Below are positions 1 to 6,003 of a DNA stretch of 14,728 nt, piece by piece. Numbering within the stretch: position 1 is the stretch's first letter; every line of letters begins with the position of its first letter. The stretch is from Bacteroidales bacterium UBA1182. GTDB lineage: Bacteria > Bacteroidota > Bacteroidia > Bacteroidales > Bacteroidaceae. Position numbers and translations under genes: made by a program. The DNA lies in contig DBYQ01000043.1 of the NCBI GenBank assembly GCA_002310015.1, positions 1-14,728 on the forward strand, given 5' to 3'. The notes beneath the pieces are model-generated. The model made no database searches. It was given only the letters and a program-made list of their open reading frames with translations, and was not told where the DNA came from.

Positions 1-1211
1 CGCTGTACGCTCTCACGTGCCTTGCGGGCTGCTACACGTGCCTGGGCTGCCAGGATAACCTTGTCAACAATCAGCTTGGCCTCCTTGGGGTGCTCCTCAA
101 GGTAGAATGTCAGAGCCTCGCCTACAGCCTGCTGTACAGCACCGGCTACCTCACTGTTGCCCAGCTTGGTCTTGGTCTGGCCCTCAAACTGGGGCTCTGA
201 AACCTTTACTGAGATTACGGCGGTAAGACCCTCACGGAAATCCTCACCCTCAATCTCTACCTTGGCTTTCTCAAGGAACTTGTTGTCATCGGCATACTTC
301 TTGAGCGTGCGGGTAAGTGCGGTACGGAAACCTACCAGATGGGTGCCGCCCTCTATTGTGTTGATGTTGTTTACGAATGAACGGATGGTCTCCTTGTACT
401 CAGTATTGTAGAGAATGGCCACCTCAATGGGTACTCCCTGCTTTTCTGTATTCAGGTAGATGGGTTCCTGGATAAGGTGAACGCGGTTCTCATCAATGTA
501 GGAGACAAACTCCTTAAGACCCTCGTTTGAGAAATATGTATCCTTTTTAGGCTCTCCCTCCTCCATGACACGATAGTCTGTCAAGGAGATGCGGAGCCCT
601 GCGTTAAGGAATGCAAGCTCATGCAGACGGGCAGCCAGGATATCATACTTATACTCCGTGGTGGTGAATATGGAGCCGTCAGGCCAGAATGTCTGGCGGG
701 TACCGTTTATATCGGTTGTGCCTACACATTCAACGGCGGTTACGGGCTTGCCGCATGCGTACTCCTGGCGATACACCTTACCTTCACGGAAAACCTCAGT
801 TATCATCTTGGTGGAGAGGGCGTTTACGCACGATACACCTACACCGTGCAGACCGCCTGACACCTTATATGAACCCTTGTCAAACTTACCGCCGGCATGG
901 AGCACGGTCATTACCACCTCCAAGGCTGATTTGTGCTCCTTGGGATGCATGTCAACCGGGATACCGCGGCCGTTATCCTGAACGGTTATGGAACCGTCCT
1001 TGTTGATTGCAACTTCAATGTGGGTGCAATATCCCGCCATTGACTCGTCAATGGAGTTGTCAACTACCTCATAAACCAAGTGATGCAGGCCTTTTTCGCT
1101 TATGTCACCGATATACATTGCAGGGCGTTTGCGCACTGCCTCAAGACCTTCCAGAACCTGAATGTTCTGCGCGGAATAGTTGGCCTGTCCGTTTGTGATT
1201 TCGTCTGTCAT
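1..1211 (-). CDS. gyrB: DNA gyrase subunit B, N-terminal part (cut by window edge)
   Basis: This is the ATPase subunit of DNA gyrase, which with GyrA introduces negative supercoils. Reading the minus strand from the ATG at 1211 gives 403 uninterrupted residues with no stop before the left edge. Visible landmarks are the GyrB-type N-terminus with NIQVLEGLEAVRKRPAMYIG (residues 16-35), the Bergerat/GHKL ATP-binding motifs E48..N52 (EVVDNSIDE) and DNGRGIP at 79-85, then the glycine-rich lid SGGLHGVG and the start of the transducer domain ending in AARKARES. The TOPRIM domain and C-terminus lie outside the window; complete Bacteroidales GyrB proteins are around 650 residues. GyrB is preferred over ParE because ParE of this phylum has a different N-terminal signature. 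The ATG is chosen because it lies a short distance from a good -7 promoter element and gives the expected short leader before the conserved block. Confidence 0.96.
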   Translation of the reverse strand, partial: MTDEITNGQANYSAQNIQVLEGLEAVRKRPAMYIGDISEKGLHHLVYEVVDNSIDESMAGYCTHIEVAINKDGSITVQDNGRGIPVDMHPKEHKSALEVVMTVLHAGGKFDKGSYKVSGGLHGVGVSCVNALSTKMITEVFREGKVYRQEYACGKPVTAVECVGTTDINGTRQTFWPDGSIFTTTEYKYDILAARLHELAFLNAGLRISLTDYRVMEEGEPKKDTYFSNEGLKEFVSYIDENRVHLIQEPIYLNTEKQGVPIEVAILYNTEYKETIRSFVNNINTIEGGTHLVGFRTALTRTLKKYADDNKFLEKAKVEIEGEDFREGLTAVISVKVSEPQFEGQTKTKLGNSEVAGAVQQAVGEALTFYLEEHPKEAKLIVDKVILAAQARVAARKARESVQ

Positions 1212-1231
1212 TCTATGCGTTTTTAAACATA

Positions 1232-1239
1232 CAAAGATA
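1232..1239 (-). promoter_or_regulatory. Putative gyrB promoter, -7 element
   Basis: Read on the minus strand this is TATCTTTG, an exact match to the Bacteroidetes -7 consensus TAnnTTTG. It ends 20 nt before the gyrB ATG, which would give a short leader. No clear TTTG -33 element is visible at the expected distance (about 1259-1263 on the plus strand), so the call rests on the -7 box and its position. Confidence 0.55.
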
Positions 1240-1279
1240 ATCAAAAAGGTTGATTCCACATTGTTTAAAAATAATAATT

Positions 1280-1307
1280 TTGTATTGGTATTATATAAGA
1301 TTGTATT
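1280..1307. promoter_or_regulatory. Possible operator: TTGTATT direct repeat around TTATATAA
   Basis: TTGTATT occurs at 1280-1286 and again at 1301-1307, exactly 21 bp apart, about two helical turns. The 8-bp palindrome TTATATAA (1291-1298) lies almost midway. The arrangement sits 10 bp upstream of the proposed -33 element of the operon whose first gene encodes an HTH regulator, so it is a candidate autoregulatory site. The spacer is AT-rich and a 7-bp repeat can arise by chance there, so confidence is low. Confidence 0.22.
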
Positions 1308-1316
1308 TCTCTGTGC

Positions 1317-1345
1317 TTGCAATTGAAACGCTTTTTGTACTTTTG
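1317..1345 (+). promoter_or_regulatory. Putative promoter of the regulator/acyl-CoA synthetase operon
   Basis: TACTTTTG at 1338-1345 matches the Bacteroidetes -7 consensus TAnnTTTG. A TTG at 1317-1319, 18 nt upstream, can act as the -33 element (consensus TTTG, usual spacing about 19-21). The predicted transcript would begin near 1350 and leave a leader of about 35 nt before the ATG at 1387. It is back to back with the gyrB promoter in a 175-bp spacer. Confidence 0.6.
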
Positions 1346-1386
1346 CCGCGTGAAACAGGAACATTCCGCATAATAATACAAAAAGC

Positions 1387-1962
1387 ATGAATACTAAAGT
1401 ACCAGTCGGAAAGAAAATCCGCTCCCTTAGGGAATCGAAACAGATGGAGATTGAGGTGCTGGCCGAGCGTGCACAGCTATCCGTAGAACAGATTAAGGCT
1501 ATTGAAGAGGACGGCCCGCTGCCGGGTTTGGCTCCCCTGATCAAGATTGCCCGTGTTCTAGGTGTACGACTAGGTACTTTCCTTGATGACCAGCAGAGTG
1601 TAGGCGCAGTGGTAAGTCGCGCTGAGGACGAGCATGAGAGCGTAAGGTTCTCAAACCACGCATCAAGCGGTCATGAAAGCATGATCTATCACTCACTCTC
1701 AGACGGCAAGGACAACCGCCATCTGGAGCCGTTCGTAATAGACATCCTACCTAATGAGAATCCCAAGTTTGACCTCTCTACCCATGAGGGTGAGGAGTTC
1801 ATCTACGTGCTTGAAGGTCAGGTTGAGATTAACTACGGCAAGACCACATACGTTCTTGACAAGGGTGACAGCATATATTATGACTCCATTGTGAAACATC
1901 ATGTGCATGGATTCAATGGCCAGAAAGCCCGCATCCTTGCAGTTGTCTATACTCCAATTTAA
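1387..1962 (+). CDS. HTH-cupin transcriptional regulator (XRE family), first copy
   Basis: A 191-residue regulator with an N-terminal XRE-type helix-turn-helix (about residues 10-66, from KIRSLRE to GVRLGTFL) and a C-terminal single-domain cupin (about 110-190). This is the standard size and layout of XRE-cupin regulators, in which the cupin usually binds a small-molecule effector. Cupin motif 1 is THEGEEFIYVLEG: H133, E137 and G144 fit, but the first histidine of the usual HxH is S131, so metal binding may be altered. Motif 2 is GDSIYYDS from G160, followed by H171/H172. It is the first gene of a four-gene operon, 8 nt before an acyl-CoA synthetase, and is similar to the third gene. By context it probably controls this operon in response to a carboxylic acid or its CoA ester; the ligand is not evident from sequence. 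Confidence 0.9.
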   Translation: MNTKVPVGKKIRSLRESKQMEIEVLAERAQLSVEQIKAIEEDGPLPGLAPLIKIARVLGVRLGTFLDDQQSVGAVVSRAEDEHESVRFSNHASSGHESMIYHSLSDGKDNRHLEPFVIDILPNENPKFDLSTHEGEEFIYVLEGQVEINYGKTTYVLDKGDSIYYDSIVKHHVHGFNGQKARILAVVYTPI

Positions 1963-1970
1963 TCTGAAAG

Positions 1971-3623
1971 ATGTATCAGTTATCTGAAAGAACCCTGGGA
2001 GACTGGCTGGAGCACTGGGCTCAGGTTACTCCCGATAAGGAATACATAGTCTATTCAGACCGCGACCTCCGTTTTACCTGGAAACAGTTCAACGAGAGGG
2101 TCGATGACATGGCGCGCGGCCTGATAGCAATAGGTGTTACCAAAGGCAGTCATGTGGGCCTGTGGGCTCAGAACGTGCCTGACTGGCTCACATTCCTTTA
2201 TGCCTGTGCCAAGATAGGTGCTGTCTGCATTACTGTAAACACCAACTACAAGCAGAATGAGCTGGAGTATCTGGTTGAGGACTCCGATATGCATACCCTC
2301 TGCCTTACTGACGGTACCTGGGAGAGCAACTACGTGGATATGGCTTACACCATGCTTCCTGAATTGCGTCAGTGCGAGCGCGGACATCTGGAGAGCAAGC
2401 GTTTCCCCAAGCTCAAGAACGTGGTTTACATCGGTCAGGAGAAATTCCGCGGCATGTACAATACCGCAGAAATACTGCTTCTGGGTGAGAATACTGATGA
2501 TGACGAGTTCCAGCGTCTGCGCAAGGCTGTTACCTGCCATGACGTTGTAAACATGCAATACACATCGGGTACAACAGGATTCCCCAAGGGAGTCATGCTT
2601 ACCCACTACAATATAGCCAATGACGGTTTCCTGACAGGTGAACACATGAAATTCACCCAGGATGACAAACTCTGCGTATGCGTGCCCCTGTTCCACTGCT
2701 TCGGCGTGGTGCTGGCTACCATGAACTGCCTTACACATGGTTGCACAGAGGTTCTTGTGGAGCGTTTTGACGCGTTGGTTACGCTGGCATCGGTTCATAA
2801 GGAGCGTTGTACCGCTCTCTATGGCGTGCCTACCATGTTCATTGCTGAGTTGAACCATCCTATGTTTGATATGTTTGACCTTTCATGCCTGCGCACAGGT
2901 ATCATGGCCGGTTCACTCTGCCCGATAGAGCTGATGCGCAAGGTTGAGGAGAAGATGTTCCTGCGCGTAACGAGCGTATATGGCCTTACCGAGTCATCAC
3001 CCGGCATGAGCCAGACCCGCATAGATGATCCCGATGAGTGGCGTTACACCACCGTGGGCCGTGACTACGAGTTTGTTGACGTCAAGGTGCTTGATCCTGA
3101 GACCAACAAGGAGGTTCCCGCAGGTACACAGGGTGAGATGTGCTGCAAGGGATTCAATGTGATGAAGGGTTACTACAAGAAGCCGGAGGCTACCGCCGAG
3201 GTTATTGATGAGAACGGATACCTGCACTCAGGTGACCTGGGTATCATGGATGAGAACGGTAACTACCGCATCACGGGCCGTATCAAGGATATGATTATCC
3301 GCGGCGGTGAGAACATATATCCGCGTGAGATTGAGGAGTTCCTCTATCACTTGCCGGGCGTACGTGACGTTCAGGTGGCAGGCGTGCCCTCCAAGAAATA
3401 CGGTGAGGAGGTGGGTGCATTCATCATTCTTGATGATGGTGCCAGCCTTACTGAAGAGGAGGTGCGTGACTGGTGCCGTGGCAAGATAGCGCGTTACAAG
3501 ATTCCTAAATATGTGTTCTTTGTAAAGGAATACCCGCTTACGGGTAGCGGAAAGATTCAGAAATTCAAGCTTCGCGAGCTTAGCCTGAAGCTTTGCGAGG
3601 AAAAGGGAATAGAGGTTATTTGA
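1971..3623 (+). CDS. AMP-forming acyl-CoA synthetase, FadD-like
   Basis: A 550-residue adenylate-forming enzyme that would activate a carboxylic acid with ATP to an acyl-AMP and transfer the acyl group to CoA. All core motifs are present: the phosphate-binding loop YTSGTTGFPKG (197-207), YGLTESS (from 337), GDLG (421-424) leading into the hinge region with TGRIKDMIIRGGENIYPREIEE, and the C-terminal catalytic lysine K528 in GSGKIQKF. Length and motif wording (GENIYP, VMLTHYN) suit medium/long-chain fatty acyl-CoA ligases rather than acetyl-CoA synthetase. There is no signal peptide, so it is predicted cytoplasmic. It starts 8 nt after the first HTH-cupin gene and its stop is followed after a single base by the next gene, so the set is probably translationally linked. 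The exact acid cannot be inferred. Confidence 0.93.
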   Translation: MYQLSERTLGDWLEHWAQVTPDKEYIVYSDRDLRFTWKQFNERVDDMARGLIAIGVTKGSHVGLWAQNVPDWLTFLYACAKIGAVCITVNTNYKQNELEYLVEDSDMHTLCLTDGTWESNYVDMAYTMLPELRQCERGHLESKRFPKLKNVVYIGQEKFRGMYNTAEILLLGENTDDDEFQRLRKAVTCHDVVNMQYTSGTTGFPKGVMLTHYNIANDGFLTGEHMKFTQDDKLCVCVPLFHCFGVVLATMNCLTHGCTEVLVERFDALVTLASVHKERCTALYGVPTMFIAELNHPMFDMFDLSCLRTGIMAGSLCPIELMRKVEEKMFLRVTSVYGLTESSPGMSQTRIDDPDEWRYTTVGRDYEFVDVKVLDPETNKEVPAGTQGEMCCKGFNVMKGYYKKPEATAEVIDENGYLHSGDLGIMDENGNYRITGRIKDMIIRGGENIYPREIEEFLYHLPGVRDVQVAGVPSKKYGEEVGAFIILDDGASLTEEEVRDWCRGKIARYKIPKYVFFVKEYPLTGSGKIQKFKLRELSLKLCEEKGIEVI

Positions 3624-3624
3624 T

Positions 3625-4182
3625 ATGGAAATTAACGAACAAATAAAGCAGATGGCCATGCGTCTTCGCGGCTTGCGTGAAGACCTTGACATGACCGTTG
3701 AGGATGTCGCTTCAAAGTGCGGCATCACTCCCGATGAGTTGAAACGATATGAGTCAGGTGAGTCTGATATTCCGATGAACTTCCTGTGCAATGCCGCAAA
3801 CGTGCTGGGTGTTGAGCCTCTGGAACTGTTTGCCGGCGATACCCCCAATATGAGCAGCTACTGGCTGGTACGCAAGGGTAAGGGTCCTGTCATTGAGAGA
3901 CAGAAAGCCTACAAGTATCAGGCCTTGGCCATGGGATTCAAACACGCCAAGGCATCACCTTTTATTGTGACCGTTGATCCCAAAATGGAAAATGAGATGC
4001 ACCTGAATTCACATGAGGGACAGGAATTCAATCTGGTGCTTAAGGGTACTCTCTTCTTGAGCATAGGAGGCAAGGACCTTATCCTGAATCCCGGTGACAG
4101 CATATACTTTGATTCAACACAACCGCACGGAATGAGGGCTCTCAATGGTGAGCCGGCCAGATTCCTTGCCATCATATTCTGA
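3625..4182 (+). CDS. HTH-cupin transcriptional regulator (XRE family), second copy
   Basis: A 185-residue paralogue of the first gene of the operon, with an XRE-type helix-turn-helix in about residues 7-65 (AMRLRGLRE through GVEPLELF) and a cupin domain in the C-terminal half. The cupin core reads SHEGQEF (H130, E134) with the glycine at 141, then NPGDSIYFDS. Both copies share HEGxEF and GDSIY(Y/F)DS, and a 14-nt identical DNA word (GGTGACAGCATATA at 1864-1877 and 4093-4106). As in copy 1, the first His of the classical HxH pair is serine. It begins one base after the first synthetase and ends 7 nt before the second, so each synthetase is preceded by its own regulator. Its separate role (different ligand, or a heteromer with copy 1) is inference. 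Confidence 0.9.
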   Translation: MEINEQIKQMAMRLRGLREDLDMTVEDVASKCGITPDELKRYESGESDIPMNFLCNAANVLGVEPLELFAGDTPNMSSYWLVRKGKGPVIERQKAYKYQALAMGFKHAKASPFIVTVDPKMENEMHLNSHEGQEFNLVLKGTLFLSIGGKDLILNPGDSIYFDSTQPHGMRALNGEPARFLAIIF

Positions 4183-4189
4183 TTTTGCA

Positions 4190-5863
4190 ATGTTAGAAAA
4201 ATATTTACAGAAAGTTGAGTTTGACTCTCTTGAGGATTTCCAGAAGAATTTCAAGATAATAGTACCTGATAATTTCAATTTCGGTTACGACGTGGTTGAT
4301 GAGTGGGCCAGGACCAATCCTGATAAGCTGGCTCTGTTGTGGACTAATGATGAGGGTAAGGAACAGCGTTATACTTTTGCCGATATGAAACGCAAGAGTG
4401 ATCAGGTGGCGTCATTCTACCAGACTCTTGGCATAGGCCGCGGTGATTGTGTAATGATGATGCTGAAACGCCGTATTGAATTCTGGTTCTCAATTGTGGC
4501 TTTGCACAAGATCGGTGCTGTGGCTATTCCCGCTACTCATCTGCTTACTCCTAAAGATCTTATTTATAGAGCCAACTCCGCCAAGATAAAGATGATTGTC
4601 TGTGCCGATGAGCCCATCATGATACAGCATGTGAATGACTGTCTTAAGGATTCACCTACAGTTAAGGTACTTGTGGCAACCGGTTCATATAATAAGGACG
4701 GGTGGCTAAGTATGGATGAAGGTATGAAGAATGCTCCTGAATTTGTCCGTCCTGCACATGTAAATGACAATCATGACATATCGCTGCTTTACTTTACATC
4801 AGGTTCAAGCGGTAACCCCAAGATGGTAGCCCATAACTTCCTATATCCCCTTGGACACATTGTAACAGCCAAGTATTGGCACAATGTAAATGAGAACAGC
4901 CTGCATCTTACCGTGGCCGATACCGGTTGGGGCAAGGCCGTATGGGGTAAGTTGTACGGACAGTGGCTGTCAGGTGCGGCTGTGTTTGTGTATGACCATG
5001 AGAAGTTCACTCCGGCCAACATACTGGAGGCAATGGCCAAATACAAGGTTACTTCATTCTGTGCACCTCCTACAATATACCGTTATCTGATCCGTGAAGA
5101 CCTGTCACAGTATGACCTGAGTGCGCTCAAATACTGCACAACAGCAGGTGAACCTCTTAACCCCAGCGTATTTGACTTCTGGAAGGAGCACACAGGGCTG
5201 GATATACATGAGGGATTCGGCCAGACCGAGACAACCATGACTATTGGAACATTCCCGTGGATGAAACCCAAGCCGGGCTCACTTGGAGTACCCAATCCTG
5301 CATATGACATGGATCTACTCACTAATGACGGCCGTTCAGCAGAGGACGGTGAGAGCGGTGAGATAATACTCCATACAGATAAGCGAATACCCTTAGGCCT
5401 TTTTGAGGAGTACTATCATAATCCTGAACTTACCAAGACTGTCCACAATAACGGCATTTACCATACCGGTGATGTGGCTTGGCGTGACGGTGACGGCTAT
5501 TACTGGTTTGTGGGCCGTACTGACGATGTCATCAAGAGTTCCGGTTACCGTATAGGACCGTTTGAGGTGGAGAGTGCCCTTATGACACACCCTGCAGTTG
5601 TGGAATGTGCCGTAACAGGCGTTCCTGATGATGTCCGCGGACAGGTGGTAAAGGCTACCATCATCCTGGCTAAGGAGTATCGTGACTGCCCAGATAAGGA
5701 AGCTCTGATAAAGGAGATTCAGAACCATGTCAAGAAGGTATCTGCACCTTATAAATATCCGCGCGTAGTGGAATTTGTTGATGAACTGCCCAAAACCATA
5801 AGCGGAAAGATACGCAGAGTGGAAATTCGTGATAAGGACGCTTCAAAAAAATGTGTTAAATAG
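4190..5863 (+). CDS. AMP-forming acyl-CoA synthetase, medium-chain (MACS)-like
   Basis: A 557-residue adenylate-forming ligase of a different subfamily from the upstream synthetase. Motifs: phosphate loop YFTSGSSGNPK (201-211), GFGQTET (342-348), GDVAWRDGDGYYWFVGRTDD then IKSSGYRIGPFEVE, and the catalytic lysine K540 in TISGKIRR. The block DTGWGKAVWGKLYGQWLSGA is characteristic of the medium-chain acyl-CoA synthetase (MACS) group, whose members activate medium-chain, branched or aromatic acids. The open frame extends upstream to an ATG at 4145, but that overlaps the regulator by 38 nt and adds residues unlike the family; the ATG at 4190, 7 nt after the regulator stop, gives the normal N-terminus and is preferred. 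Predicted cytoplasmic. It is the last gene of the operon. Confidence 0.93.
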   Translation: MLEKYLQKVEFDSLEDFQKNFKIIVPDNFNFGYDVVDEWARTNPDKLALLWTNDEGKEQRYTFADMKRKSDQVASFYQTLGIGRGDCVMMMLKRRIEFWFSIVALHKIGAVAIPATHLLTPKDLIYRANSAKIKMIVCADEPIMIQHVNDCLKDSPTVKVLVATGSYNKDGWLSMDEGMKNAPEFVRPAHVNDNHDISLLYFTSGSSGNPKMVAHNFLYPLGHIVTAKYWHNVNENSLHLTVADTGWGKAVWGKLYGQWLSGAAVFVYDHEKFTPANILEAMAKYKVTSFCAPPTIYRYLIREDLSQYDLSALKYCTTAGEPLNPSVFDFWKEHTGLDIHEGFGQTETTMTIGTFPWMKPKPGSLGVPNPAYDMDLLTNDGRSAEDGESGEIILHTDKRIPLGLFEEYYHNPELTKTVHNNGIYHTGDVAWRDGDGYYWFVGRTDDVIKSSGYRIGPFEVESALMTHPAVVECAVTGVPDDVRGQVVKATIILAKEYRDCPDKEALIKEIQNHVKKVSAPYKYPRVVEFVDELPKTISGKIRRVEIRDKDASKKCVK

Positions 5864-5905
5864 CTGATTTTTTTACGTTTTTTTAAAATATATAGATTTT
5901 TTCTC

Positions 5906-5913
5906 TACATTTG
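5906..5913 (+). promoter_or_regulatory. Putative promoter (-7 element) of the lipoprotein-ompA unit
   Basis: TACATTTG matches the Bacteroidetes -7 consensus TAnnTTTG and lies in an AT-rich spacer. The expected -33 region near 5880-5886 is a T-run with no exact TTTG. The position predicts transcription starting around 5917-5920 and a leader of roughly 85-90 nt before the ATG at 6004, long compared with the other promoter-proximal leaders here. Confidence 0.55.
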
Positions 5914-6003
5914 CACGATGATTCCAAACCTTACTCGTGAAGGAGGAGTCTGCCCAGATGTTATAGGGCTATCATTTGATATTGATTTATAACGTTATAC
6001 AAA
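5914..6003 (+). promoter_or_regulatory. Leader with strong Shine-Dalgarno word and a possible 24-codon upstream ORF
   Basis: The leader before the coiled-coil lipoprotein gene holds an ATG at 5918 that opens a 24-residue frame (begins MIPNLTREGG, ends FDIDL, TAA at 5990-5992), closing 11 nt before the lipoprotein start. Inside it is GAAGGAGGAG (5939-5948), nearly a perfect anti-16S word, unusual in this phylum; the next ATG (5958) is followed after one codon by TAG. The upstream ATG is very close to the predicted transcription start, so its translation is doubtful. The leader may be a regulatory RNA element, but I recognise no known riboswitch fold. Confidence 0.3.

Noticed and set aside
157..1198. 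Several plus-strand open frames of 60-130 codons
   Set aside because: They are antisense to gyrB, whose conserved reading occupies the whole stretch on the minus strand.
1..1211. Topoisomerase IV subunit ParE instead of GyrB
   Set aside because: The N-terminal signature NIQVLEGLEAVRKRPAMYIGD is of the GyrB type; ParE of this phylum reads differently in this block.
2055..2858. Long open frame of 267 codons on the minus strand
   Set aside because: It lies entirely antisense to the first acyl-CoA synthetase, whose motifs are complete, and its translation shows no recognisable domain; it is a codon-bias shadow.
3228..3848. Open frame of 206 codons on the minus strand
   Set aside because: Antisense to the end of the first synthetase and the start of the second regulator, both well supported; no domain or promoter of its own.
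4145..4189. Upstream start for the second acyl-CoA synthetase
   Set aside because: It would overlap the regulator gene by 38 nt and add 15 residues unlike the family; ATG 4190 fits the operon spacing.
5846..5876. A7/T7 pairing after the second synthetase as a terminator
   Set aside because: Only A-T pairs with a large loop and no G/C core; too weak to call, so how the first operon ends is unclear.
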